A DNA stretch of 64,000 bases from Chionoecetes opilio (lineage: Eukaryota; Arthropoda; Malacostraca; Decapoda; Majidae), in the NCBI GenBank assembly GCA_016584305.1, contig JACEEZ010019119.1, positions 52,133 through 116,132 on the forward strand, read 5' to 3'. A program made the translations under genes and the position numbers. The notes below the pieces were generated by a model. It was given only the letters and a program-made list of their open reading frames with translations, made no database searches and was not told the origin of the DNA. Of the stretch, positions 43,338 to 54,079 are shown in pieces. Within the stretch, counting starts at the first letter, position 1, and each line of letters begins with the position of its first letter.

Positions 43338-44004
43338 TACCGTAGATAACAGTGAAGTCGCCAGTTCTACGTTTCTTTGTTATTTACAGACGTGTGGTGG
43401 CGTTAATACTTACATTTGTACATCCATGATTTCAGGAAAGTTAGAAGGGTCTATCTGGAAAGTCTGTGTCATTTTGTGTCTTCATCTGTGTCATATTAGG
43501 GCTATAAATGAACAAATGACAAAAATAAAACCGAGTGGCGACCTCACTATACCTACTACAGTAAAGTCGCCAGCTAGTATTTTAACCCAACAGTTGAGTC
43601 GCCACTCTGGGAAATTCAGGGATATTAGAGGTAAAGTAAAACAAGTCTCTATATATATTAGCTGCGGAAGATGCTTGGATATATAAAAATTCCTCTGCCA
43701 ACGTGAAAATAAATTCTATTAAAGTTTGAAAGATCTGGCAAGTCTGCGTCCTGTCGCCCGAAAAGCTACTGTTTACTGTCTGTCATCGCGCGAAGAAAAA
43801 CGTGAGAAGCAAAATGCGCAACAGTTATATTTGCAGATACAAAGCATAAAACAACGCTGAAACAGGGTAGATTATACAATCATGATATAAACTACTGTGT
43901 AACATCTTCAGTGGCACATAAACATCAGTAGTGATGCTATAATTCGTAATATTTGGCGCCTGGCGACTTCACTGCAGGTGGCGACTTCACTGTTATCTAC
44001 GGTA
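43338..44004. mobile_element. TA-target MITE inserted in gypsy element 3 RT
   Basis: Ends CCGTAGATAACAGTGAAGTC (43340) and its complement (to 44002) are flanked by TA. Insertion splits the RT between 'RNLNSHIVNDSYP' and the palm. Related sequence in inverse orientation lies at about 47095-47530 and 55325-55440. Confidence 0.85.
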
Positions 44005-44614
44005 GTGGGTAAGAATCATTTACGATGTGGCTATTAAGATTACGGAAATCAATACAGAGACGTATTTTTGCATTCTTTTTTACTACTGGCACTAAGGGTG
44101 AGTGGAAAGCTGATCTTGAAGACCTGATAATTCCTTGACTTTCCATGACCTTTATTTGATTTGTCACTCTTTCATAAAAACAAACTGGAATTTGATAGGG
44201 TTTCCTTGGTTTAGGTGTTGATTGCTACTTTATAGTATGCAAAAAATATGGTGTGATAGTTGGAGGGTCATCGTCTTTGGCGAAAACATTCGGATATTTC
44301 ATAATTAAATGTTTTAAGACCTTGCTCTCCTCCGTACCTTCAGGATACATGTTATCCGCAATTCTAAAAAGGCCTGCCAGTCTATCTGTTTCATCTTCAG
44401 GCGTTATAGCCGTCACCACATAAGGATTAGTCGCTGATAAGTTTTCTTTATAACATGGCTGAACCATTCCTACTGTCTTGCCTGGTTCTAGATATTTTTC
44501 CTCGCTACAAGTATTAATATATCTTATTACAAATCGTGATTTGTTGTTTCGATTATCATTTTGCAGGTGTACTATACCCGGGCATAACATGTCCGCTCCT
44601 ATATTTCCTGCCAC
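44005..44614 (-). pseudogene. Gypsy element 3: protease-RT linker and RT N-terminus
   Basis: The minus strand reads YPNVFAKDDDPPTITPYFLH (about 44290-44230). After a frame change it reads RKPYQIPVCFYERVTNQIKV, MESQGIIRSSRSAFHSPLVP and KIRLCIDFRNLNS (44210-44020). These are the standard RT fingers motifs of Ty3/gypsy. Confidence 0.85.
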
Positions 44615-44631
44615 TGGTTCATAGATAGCTG

Positions 44632-45180
44632 TTACAATCCACTAACTTGGTTTCTAAGGTGACATAACTTACTTTTTTTTCCTTCTAACACTGTTGCTTG
44701 TGCTACGGTACATTTAAATTTCACGGTTCCCTCGGAGATCTCTTCTACTGACTTCACCTCTTCATGTTTTATCATTTGAAGTGCAATTTTTATCGGCACC
44801 TCTGCAACATTTAATTTTACACCTTCCACATGGAAGGTTAGAGGTTTGGTATCTAATTGTACCCTATATTTACGAATAAAATCCCAGCCCAAAATTAACT
44901 TCGATGGCAAATGTTCCTCGGAGACTATAAAGTCATGGGAATAATTTTTACTTCCTATCATTATATCCAGCTTACTCTTTCCTGACGTTGACATGATGTC
45001 CTCACTGGCATTTCTAATAACGGTGCTATTTTTGTAGATTTTCTTGTTTTTTATTTGATTTATTTCGTCCTGCAATGTTATAGAAATTCCTGCCCCTGTA
45101 TCAAATAAAGCTAGTACATTTTTCCCTTCGAGCATTATTTCTATCATAACTGTTCCTGTCACGCCAGTTGCCGCTAACAC
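44632..45180 (-). pseudogene. Gypsy element 3: aspartic protease
   Basis: A 182-residue minus-strand frame carries LALFDTGAGISITLQDEI (active site D-T-G-A) and KLILGWDFIRKYRVQLD, the second conserved loop. It is open over the whole protease but stops before the RT linker. Confidence 0.85.
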
Positions 45181-45255
45181 TACCGATTCATTGTTGGTCT
45201 TCTCAGCTGGTACATTGGCGTTTTTTTTTTTACATAGTAAGAAGACCTACATTCT

Positions 45256-46030
45256 CTATTTGTGTGTCCCTGAATCCCACAGGTGAAGCAAGTTACTGGT
45301 GGAAGGTAACCTTTGTGGAAGTCTCACCGTGCACGACTTTGACATATGACCAAACTTATGGCATTGAAAACACTCGATGGCTCTGCAATTTTGAGTAGTA
45401 TGGTTTGTGAATCCACATCTTTGATATTTAGCTCGATTCATTTGAGGTCGAGGAATTGAGGATTCTTGTGGGGTGACTGGATTCATCGGGCCTGGATTCA
45501 CCGCAATGGCATGGACAGGAATTATTTTATTTTCCTTCCTTATTGCCACGTCCGATAATTGTAAACTTAGATGAGATGCTACATATTTAATGGCCTTTTT
45601 ATAGACAGTTAGTGGACTTCTCATGTCCGCATCCGATAAGATATATGCAAAGTCCTTCGGTAATGCCGCCTATAATGATTGAAACAAAAAGATCATTGTA
45701 GACTTTCTTGCCTGTCGGCTTTAACGCCTCCAAGCTATCTACTATTCCTTCAATACGAATGTAGAGCTCCGAAATTGTCTCTCTGGGTTTACGTGTCACA
45801 GATGATAATTCACTCATCAAACTAGGAAGTGATCGAATGATCACTTCAGGATAAAGATCTAGAAAGGATTTCTTTATTTCTATCCAATTATTCCGATATT
45901 TTGACGCACAGAACGTGATATGAGTATACGCACTATCTAAGGCGTACTGCTTACTAAGTTCTATACGGCCTTCATCAGTCCAATTTGCCTGTGTCCTATT
46001 TTCCAAGTCTATGATCCAGGCATGCGCACT
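45256..46030 (-). pseudogene. Gypsy element 3: gag with zinc knuckles
   Basis: Frame 46030-45660 reads YALDSAYTHITFCASKYRNN, IKKSFLDLYPEVIIRSLPSL and RKPRETISELYIRIEGIVDS, as in capsid domains. A frameshift near 45650 leads to 45624-45256, with CGFTNHTTQNC and CFQCHKFGHMSKSC, two zinc knuckles. The 5' end of gag is replaced by the dispersed repeat from 46032 on. Confidence 0.8.
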
Positions 46031-46031
46031 G

Positions 46032-47093
46032 GGGTGAGTTTGAGAGGAAGGATTTGAGTGGCGCGAGCCGCTCAAACTCTCTCTCAAACGCCTGTGCGCG
46101 ACTCGGGCGGGCCGTTCGAGTTGCCACCGAGCGCCCAAGCCAAAACCTTGGGCGCTCTGCGAGGTGTGACGTTATGACAACAACAATGGCCGCCCAAACA
46201 GAGACGAATTTGAGACAAATTTATGCTATTCCTGCCAATTACAGTCGAAAGACTACAATGTTATCCCGCAGCATGCATTGAAATGCACTGCTAAGTACTG
46301 TACTGGAGCCTACTTATAATTAATAATGAAAATACAGTAAATTGGAGTGATAATTTACGATATTATAGTGGTCCAATGAACAGTGGAGGGAGATAAATTT
46401 ATTAAAGTTCACATTACATCCCCTTATATAAGCATTAGGTATTTCCTAGTATTTTTTTAATATATGTGCAGTTTAAACCAATACAAGATCGGTGGTCTTA
46501 GATATCCTGAACGTTTCATTCTCATAAGGAGTATTTCTAACCCCTACAATAGCCGGCAGGGTATATGTGCAGTTTAAACCAATACACGATCGCTGGTTAA
46601 ATATCCTGCACGTTTCGTTCTCATCGCTAAGGAGTATTTATGACCCATACAAAAAATAACACAAGGTGATCTGGGGGAGTGAGGTAAGGTTGCGTAATCA
46701 ATGCCCAGGTTAGGTTTGTTAACTAGTGGGGGGTTCTGGGGGAGAACAGCTCCCCCAGTTATGCCAGGAGAGTATTGGTTGAAACTGCACATTTACCGCC
46801 GGCAGGAATAAAAAATAAAAAATAACAAGAAAGGTCTGGGGGTGAGCGAAACCCCCTGCCTCAGTGAGCTAAGGTTATGTAATCAATGCCCAGGTTAGCT
46901 AGGTTAGTTTAGGTCTGGTTAGCTCCGCTAGTTAGGTAAATCTTAAGAACAAAGGCTCCACCCTGTATCTTCTTCTTATAGCCAACAAGCTTGGGGACAT
47001 GGTGGGAAACTGGGGTTTTTGGGTGGGGGAGCACACACATAAGGGAAATATGGCCCCCCACAAAAAAAATCCCTAACTAGGATATTTCCCTTA
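46032..47093. mobile_element. 1.06-kb dispersed repeat, copy 1
   Basis: Almost identical to 52574-53635. It begins with a hairpin-forming stretch (GTGAGTTTGAGAGGAAGGAT ... CTCTCTCAAAC), contains a direct duplication of about 95 bp ('tgcagtttaaaccaatac' at 46469 and 46569), and stops abruptly at 47093 within the segment that in copy 2 leads into a palindrome. A 75-codon frame inside (46054-46281) is preserved in both copies. It interrupts gypsy element 3 gag. Confidence 0.8.
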
Positions 47094-47094
47094 C

Positions 47095-47530
47095 GAATAA
47101 ATATTACGAATTATAGCATTACTACTGATTTTTATGTCCCACTGAAGATGATACACAGTAGTTTATATCATGACTGTATAATCTACCATGTTTCAGCGTT
47201 GTTTTATGCTTTGTATCTGCAAGTATAGACGGTTTCAAATTTCGCTACGTATTTTTTTTTCGGGCGACGACGACAGCGGTACGACACTCAGTAAATAAAC
47301 ACTAGATGGCGACTCTACTGTTGGTAGCCACTTTGTAGATATTTTTGTCATTTCTTCATTTATAGCCATAATATGACACGGATGAAGACACAAAATGACA
47401 CAGACTCTCCAGATAGCCCCTTCTAACTTTCCTGAAATCATGGATGTAGAAATGTATAAGTATTAACGCCACCACACGTCTGTAAACAGAAAAAAAGTTG
47501 TCCTGGCGACTTAACTGTTATCTACGGTAG
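47095..47530. mobile_element. Partial copy of the TA-target MITE (inverse orientation)
   Basis: 'ttacgaattatagcattact' through 'gcgacttaactgttatctac' matches the complement of 43340-43990. The right end reads CTGTTATCTACGG followed by TA at 47528. Confidence 0.7.
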
Positions 47531-47880
47531 GTGTGATGTGTGTTGTGATCATGGAGGTACCTCCATGGTTGTGATGTGGTTATGTGGTGTGGCTGGGAGT
47601 GATATGGGTTGTGTCACTTGTGTGGCTGGCAGTGATGTGTAGTGTGGTTCTTTTTTTGTCGTATGGTTGTGTCATATGGGTTGTGTGGCTGGCTGTGATG
47701 TGCAGTTTGGTGTGGTATGACTGTGTGTGATATGGGTTGTTGTGTGGGTGATGTTGATGTTGATGTTTGAATAATTTGTTGTCAGTGGCACATATGTGAT
47801 ATATATGTGGTGTGGCTGGGAGTGATATGGATTGTTTAGTGACTGGGTCTGAATACCAATACGGTATTGGGTCAATACAT
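47531..47880. repeat. TG-rich degenerate repeat
   Basis: Loose repeats of 'gtgtggctgg.agtgat.tg' and 'atatgggttgtg'. Non-coding. Confidence 0.7.
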
Positions 47881-48309
47881 GCATTTAATTAGCAAGCATA
47901 AAGAAATACATTTAATAATAATGTACGATCAAAAAACGAAATTTTTTTTGGAGCCCGTACGATAATTCTACTGAAAACCCCCATAATTTTAAGGACCCAG
48001 TACGATAATTCCCAACTGAAGGGGTGGCAACACTGCCTGCAGCAGCCAGCCACCCAGCTCCTTCAACGCTTCAAGGCCAGTGGCAGTCTGCAGTCTCACT
48101 TCATACAGTCATACTATAACATGTAAGGCGCAGCACGGGCAAGCAATACGTGAACACAACCCATGACACGAGGCAACAGTAACAAATCTGACTTTCAACC
48201 GCTTAGCGATTTCTCCAACTACATCGTCCAGCCCTTAGGTCAAACTGCTGCTGCTCTTCGGGTATAAGGAAAAGTACGTACAGTACCCGTGCCTTCCAAG
48301 GATTGTATC
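47881..48309. other. Upstream region of the GPCR gene
   Basis: Presumed 5' flank or 5' UTR. No clear TATA box. I see no coding exon here. Confidence 0.4.
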
Positions 48310-49254
48310 ATGGATTACGACGACTATCTTAACTCGACCGAGGTGTGGGAGGCAGAGGAGCCCATATCCATCTCCTTATCCTGGCCAGTGATCGTGATGA
48401 GTGTACTGCAAGGTCTAGCGACAGTGATTGGGATACTCGCTAACGCCTTCCTGATTGTCCTCTTCGTCACTCCTCCACGCCTACATAGTGTGTCCAGCAT
48501 ATTGCTTCTTCAACGTGCTATCGCCGACGTATTTGCGCTTGTTCCATTCCCTTTCTTTATATACGCCAGGGCCAACAGATCATACAAAATATCCGAAGCC
48601 GTCTGCAAGTTGTCCAGTGTCATCCTACATGTGGGTGTGGTGGCCAGCCATGTTCTCCTGATGGCGTTCACCTTAGACAGTTACCAAGCATCACATCCTC
48701 AGCACTACACACCACTCCAACCCCTCAGACGCAAGACAATACGTCTGACATCCGCGGCGGCATGGGGTTTGGCTGCTGCTGCAGGCGTTGCAGCAGGTTT
48801 GCTCAGTCACACTGTTCATGGCTATTGTAGCTCTAACCCATTATTTTTTTCCTTTACAATGAATGATATCATCATGCAGATGGCCATTAGCTTTATCATA
48901 CCGCTAGTCGTGGTGTGGGTGTTTGTGAGTGTAGCCCTTCCGCCACGCTCCATGCGTGCGGCCTTGGTGGAGCCCAGTGGGACGGGGGAAGGAGGCCCAA
49001 ACCGCCGCCTGATGCTGGGACTGGCCTCTAATTTCACCGTGTTACAAGGCATTTACTGGCTCACCCTGTTATTTAGCAATCTTATTCATTCGCACGTAAC
49101 ATTCATCATGAATCCTATTGTTTTTTCATTGGTATCATTCATGGAAGTTCTCAACGCAATCCTCGTCATATGCCTAACAGAGGAGCTGCGGCAGAAGGTA
49201 GCCAGGTGGCTGCCGCCCCGCCATTCCGCCTCGGTTCCTCTGCAAGACTTGTGA
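48310..49254 (+). CDS. Divergent orphan rhodopsin-like GPCR, single exon
   Basis: The frame is intact, 314 residues from ATG 48310 (ATCATGG context). It has seven hydrophobic segments: TM1 26-52 (GILANAFL, Asn45), TM2 61-84 (IAD, Asp73), TM3 99-121 (Cys99), TM4 148-166 (Trp152), TM5 188-210 (Pro198), TM6 237-258 and TM7 266-289. A Cys in ECL2 (Cys173) can pair with Cys99, and N8-S-T is a glycosylation site. Divergent points: DRY is DSY (123-125), TM6 lacks CWxP, and NPxxY is replaced by NAILV (282-286). The C-tail is short. It lies between transposons with no introns. The ligand is unknown; class A membership is inferred from the conserved TM1-TM5 positions. Confidence 0.85.
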   Translation: MDYDDYLNSTEVWEAEEPISISLSWPVIVMSVLQGLATVIGILANAFLIVLFVTPPRLHSVSSILLLQRAIADVFALVPFPFFIYARANRSYKISEAVCKLSSVILHVGVVASHVLLMAFTLDSYQASHPQHYTPLQPLRRKTIRLTSAAAWGLAAAAGVAAGLLSHTVHGYCSSNPLFFSFTMNDIIMQMAISFIIPLVVVWVFVSVALPPRSMRAALVEPSGTGEGGPNRRLMLGLASNFTVLQGIYWLTLLFSNLIHSHVTFIMNPIVFSLVSFMEVLNAILVICLTEELRQKVARWLPPRHSASVPLQDL

Positions 49255-49573
49255 ATGTCCTCTTCTCATAGCACACTAACATCCTGCATCCTTCACGCAC
49301 AGCAGAGCTGCAGAGGAGGCATGGGTACCTGTGCTGGAAGCAGGATTCGAAAACATTCTTGCGTTATTCGTCAGGTTAAGACATGAAAGATGTCACCTTC
49401 TCCATTGCCCCAGGAGTGTTCTGCCTTGTATTGACAGTACTTGTTTTCTATAAGTAAAGAAGAGGGCTTCATGTGTTTCCTTAACACTATATTAAGTTTC
49501 CAACTGAATAAGTTTGATAGAAATCACTCATTATTGGTTTCAGTATGTAGAATATGCTATTCATTGGTTTCCT

Positions 49574-49604
49574 AATAAATGCATACATGTACGATTTCAA
49601 TAAA
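49574..49604 (+). promoter_or_regulatory. Possible polyadenylation signals downstream of the GPCR
   Basis: AATAAA occurs at 49574-49579 and at 49599-49604, about 320-350 bp after the stop codon. No other evidence for cleavage here. Confidence 0.35.
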
Positions 49605-50907
49605 ATAACATGTATTGCACATGTTAATAATGTGATCACCCTAACTCTTCTAACCCAGCGTAAAACATGTTGGACAAAATATAACATAGTGAATATTTTT
49701 TATACTTGGTAGAATATAGAAATTTTTTGCTTCTCATGTCTATATCATATTACATATACCAATGATTTGTAGCAGTTTTTACAATATATTTTACAATATA
49801 ATAAAGACTACATATACAGAAATACAATTTGTTTGCCCTTTGGGGATTAATTTAAATCTTATGGCAACTGGGAAAGTTTGTTTGGCTTTCATTCAGTAAT
49901 TTGTTTTTATAGAAAATGCTTACTAAGATAAATATGATAACATACATTACACTTGATTCCCCTTTACATTGTTATGCCAAAGTCAAAATGTTCAAATATT
50001 GTGGGTGGGATGGAAATGAAGCTTGAAGGACACGACGATTACCAGATGAAAATATATCATCACTGGATTCAAAACAATGCCTTTGAGCATCGTTGGCTTC
50101 TTTGATGCGTATTCTTTAGCTTTGCTCGAGTCTCAAATTCCAATAATGGTATGTATATAATTTTTATGAGTATCTGTTACGCAATACTTCTATGAAGTCA
50201 GGACAAAATGTTCCCTTTCTTATGCATACAAGAACAAAAATCTTGAATTATTTTTGTTGATGGTGATAGTTTTACGAAATATCCAATTATCACACATTCC
50301 CACCTCTGCTAGCGTACATTAATAACCATTCTAATTATTGCTTGCATTAAGATATTGGGATGTTAATGAACAGTGATTAATATGGCGTTGTAGAAGGTTG
50401 CCTCGTGAACGACACTTGGCAATGTTTACCCACCCCTCCCAGTTCCCGCCACAGCTCATCCTGCCTCAATGACCCCTGCGCTGCCTCTCTACCAAGCAGA
50501 GTTGCCAGGTTGGCGAGTTTCACGCCAAATCGGGCGCTCTTTTATACTTTCCGGCGAGAATTTTTTCGTGTTGGCGACTTGGCGGATTTGTTGGCTAGTT
50601 TACATTTTTTTTGGCTGTTTTTTTGGCTGTTTTTCATGTTAATTTCTGTAAGGATATATACTTTATTAACGTTCATATTTATTTAGTTGGCACAAACAAA
50701 ACGTTTGTTTGACGTTAAAACTCTAGAAAAAATAAAACTGCGAGAGGATGAGGCCTAACGAGGGCAGCTGATAAGGATTAGCGCAAGGCCAAGGGACTCC
50801 CTTAACCTTGGATTAGCGTATGAGTGGTGGATCGTCTTATTTTCACCAATTGTGGGCTGGGGTCACCTGCGTGACCCCACTCACAATTGGTGAGTCACCC
50901 GAGGTCA

Positions 50908-50909
<2 letters not shown>
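49605..50909. other. Intergenic, no gene seen
   Basis: AT-rich. The part near 50500-50600 has 'ggcgag/ttggcgactt' motifs reminiscent of the MITE family at 43340. A hairpin lies at 50844-50892. Confidence 0.4.
50844..50892. repeat. Hairpin
   Basis: CACCAATTGTG and TGGGGTCAC pair with GTGACCCCA and CACAATTGGTG around a short loop. Confidence 0.8.

Positions 50910-50984
<75 letters not shown>
50910..50984. repeat. (TC)n microsatellite
   Basis: TC run with one CCTC interruption. Confidence 0.95.
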
Positions 50985-50986
<2 letters not shown>

Positions 50987-51110
50987 CATCTTCACACATG
51001 CCTTCTTATCCTCAAATATGACCTAAGGTCACCCCTTCCTCTCTCTCCCCCTCTTCACACATATGCCTCTTTAATCCTTATCCTTGAACGTGATCTCTCC
51101 TAGGTCACCA

Positions 51111-51112
<2 letters not shown>

Positions 51113-51192
<80 letters not shown>
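51113..51192. repeat. (TC)n microsatellite
   Basis: About 80 bp of uninterrupted TC. Confidence 0.95.
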
Positions 51193-51196
<4 letters not shown>

Positions 51197-51360
51197 CTAG
51201 CTCTCCAATTTTTTTCTAGTGTGAATGAGATAGAGGACTATGAATTAAGAAGGCTGAGGGATAATTAGCCTTCGTAGATGAGGTGGAAATGTTCACTGTT
51301 TTTACTTCGTCTTTGCATTGTGTTAATTTTACATGTTTCATATTATAGTTCAAGTTAGTA

Positions 51361-52135
51361 GAAATAATGGATCACCTGAAGATCCGTCACCCCAGAGTTT
51401 GGCAGGGTGACGGTTCTTCAGGTGGGATATCCTGGGGTGACGGTTCTTCAGGTGGCAACACCTGGGGTGACAGTTCTTCAGGTGGGGTCAAGACCTGACC
51501 TGATTTCACCTTCCAACTGAGGTTAGGTCAAATGGGTAAAAGGGAGGAGTCATGAGCCTCCAGTCAGGTAAGAGTACTATATAAAAGTAAGTGGGCTAAA
51601 AGAAATTTAGTGATAGGAGTCAGTCGACCATGGCACGCAATACCTTCCAAACTATAGCGTCCTACCACTGTTGTGTGATGATTCCATTATAGTTATTCGG
51701 TGGCTTCAACAAAACAAATTTTTAAAGCGTTTAAAAGAATTGGTAAAGAAGTTGTAAAGAATTGGACAAAATACTCCAAGATCGAAGGATGGTTTTCTGT
51801 GGAAATGCCAAACAAAAGAATCCCTGAAGTATAGATCCACGAAATAAATGTACTGTATTTTAGAATACTGAGTAAAGTGTAATGTATTTTGTATTTTGGA
51901 ACACTGTATATTACTTTTCTTTTTTTCTTTAAACTTTCACAAAAAGATGCATAACACAAAGGAATATATTTGTTAATACTAATTTTATATAGCTATTACA
52001 TTCACTGTATGTAGGGGTGACGGATCTTCAGCTGAGATATCCTGGGGTGACGGTTCTTCAGGTGGGATATCCTGGGGTGACTGATCTTCAGGTGGACATT
52101 CTGGGGTGACGGATCTTCAGGTGATCCGAAATAAT
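51361..52135. mobile_element. hAT-like non-autonomous element with 8-bp duplication
   Basis: GAAATAAT is repeated exactly outside both ends (51361-51368 and 52128-52135). The ends GGATCACCTGAAGATCCGTC (51369) and its complement (to 52127) form a 25-bp TIR. Inside, units 'ggggtgacggttcttcaggt' are arrayed near both ends (51400-51490, 52013-52120). The 8-bp duplication points to hAT, though the TIR does not begin with the CAG usual in hAT. No transposase is visible. Confidence 0.75.
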
Positions 52136-52573
52136 CCATACGGGATATTATTGTATATATTTTTTTTCTACCGTATAATTTAACATGAATAAAATTAACT
52201 TGAATAGATTAATGCTGTTATATGTGCGTGTTATATCTCCCTTGCGTATTCATACCTATTATGACTAATTCACGTGGTGTAATGTATAATTAATATCAGA
52301 CATGTTGTCATGTTAAATTTTCCTGTTGATAGAACGCTAGTGTATAGTGTGTCGTGAATCAACCTGTGTGCTTTCACATAATGACAAAAAAAAAAAAAAA
52401 AAAAAGGCAATTTTTTTTGGCTGGGAGAGGAGTTCGGTTGGCTAGTTTTAGGCTAGTTTCGAAGCGGGAACTGGCGATATGGCAGTCCGATATGTACGAG
52501 TCCGTACTGGCAACCCTACAGTACCAAGCCTCGCCTCCCAAGGCCATTTCACAGTGAGATACTGAGCTTACCA
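52136..52573. other. Intergenic, no gene seen
   Basis: AT-rich, with an A run at 52386-52405. Confidence 0.4.
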
Positions 52574-53960
52574 GGGTGAGTTTGAGAGGAAGGATTTGAG
52601 TGGTGCGAGCCGCTCAAACTCTCTCTCAAACGCCTGTGCGCGACTCGGGCGGGCCGTTCGAGTTGCCACCGAGCGCCCAAGCCAAAACCTTGGGCGCTCT
52701 GCGAGGTGTGACGTTATGACAACAACAATGGCCGCCCAAACAGAGACGAATTTGAGACAAATTTATGCTATTCCTGCCAATTACAGTCGAAAGACTACAA
52801 TGTTATCCCGCAGCATGCATTGAAATGCACTGCTAAGTACTGTACTGGAGCCTACTTATAATTAATAATGAAAATACAGTAAATTGGAGTGATAATTTAC
52901 GATATTATAGTGGTCCAATGAACAGTGGAGGGAGATAAATTTATTAAAGTTCACATTACATCCCCTTATATAAGCATTAGGTATTTCCTAGTATTTTTTT
53001 TAATATATGTGCAGTTTAAACCAATACAAGATCGGTGGTCTTAGATATCCTGAACGTTTCATTCTCATAAGGAGTATTTCTAACCCCTACAATAGCCGGC
53101 AGGGTATATGTGCAGTTTAAACCAATACACGATCGCTGGTTAAATATCCTGCACGTTTCGTTCTCATCGCTAAGGAGTATTTATGACCCATACAAAAAAT
53201 AACACAAGGTGATCTGGGGGAGTGAGGTAAGGTTGCGCGTAATCAATGCCCAGGTTAGGTTTGTTAACTAGTGGGGGTTCTGGGGAGAACAGCTCCCCCA
53301 GTTATGCCAGGAGAGTATTGGTTGAAACTGCACATTTACCGCCGGCAGGAATAAAAAATAAAAAATAACAAGAAAGGTCTGGGGGTGAGCGAAACCCCCT
53401 GCCTCAGTGAGCTAAGGTTATGTAATCAATGCCCACGTTAGCTAGGTTAGTTTAGGTCTGGTTAGCCCCGCTAGTTAGGTAAATCTTAGGAACAAAGGCT
53501 CCACCCTCTATCTTCTTCTTATAGCCAACAAGCTTGGGGACATGGTGGGAAACCGGGGTTTTTGGGTGGGGGAGCACACACGTAAGGGAAATATGGCCCC
53601 CCACAAAAAAATCCCTAAACTAGGATATTTCCCTAGTTCATGAACTTTATCTGGGAAATATTTCCCCGATTAAGTCTATGTACTAGGGAAATTTCCCTAG
53701 TTTAGGGATTTTTTGTTGGGAGCCATATTTCCCTTATGAGTGTGCTCCTTTTGTGGGGGAGCACACATATAAGGTAAATATTTCCCCGATAAAGTCCATG
53801 AACTAGGGAAATTTCCCTAGTTTAAGGATTTCTTTTTGTGGGGGGCCATATTTCCCTTATGTGTGTGCTCCCACGCCCGAAAACCCCGGTTTCCACCATG
53901 TCCCCAAGCTTGTTGGCTATAACAAGAAGATAGGAGTTTGAGCCTTTATTCTAAAGATGA
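52574..53960. mobile_element. 1.06-kb dispersed repeat, copy 2, with palindromic right part
   Basis: The first about 1060 bp match 46032-47093 with few substitutions and small indels. Beyond that it continues into a palindrome (53512-53935). Copy 2 thus looks longer and more complete than copy 1. Confidence 0.8.
53512..53935. repeat. Palindrome with about 125-bp arms
   Basis: 'tatagccaacaagcttgggg', 'gggagcacacac' and 'aagggaaatatgg' (53520-53600) recur inverted at 53850-53930. A second inner pair ('gggaaatttccctagttt') lies at 53690-53705 and 53806-53823. Related blocks are at 26720-26790. Confidence 0.75.
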
Positions 53961-53984
53961 CAAACTCTACAGACCTAACCTAGC

Positions 53985-54065
53985 ACCCCTCTTCGAGCCC
54001 CTCGTGCTGTGCACTAACCTAACCTGCCCTAACCTAACCTAGCCTAACCTACTCTAACCTAACGG
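53985..54065. repeat. CCTAA/TTAGG-like degenerate repeat
   Basis: About ten copies of 'cctaa' with spacers, ended by a 16-nt G run (54064-54079). Confidence 0.7.
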
Positions 54066-54079
54066 GGGGGGGGGGGGGC

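Noticed and set aside
46054..46281. 75-codon frame conserved in both copies of the dispersed repeat (also 52596-52823)
   Set aside because: The two copies are nearly identical over non-coding DNA too, so conservation says nothing about coding; no known motif.
48289..48309. GPCR start seven codons upstream at GTG 48289
   Set aside because: GTG is not a normal start in animals; ATG 48310 has good context and is followed by a typical GPCR N-terminus.
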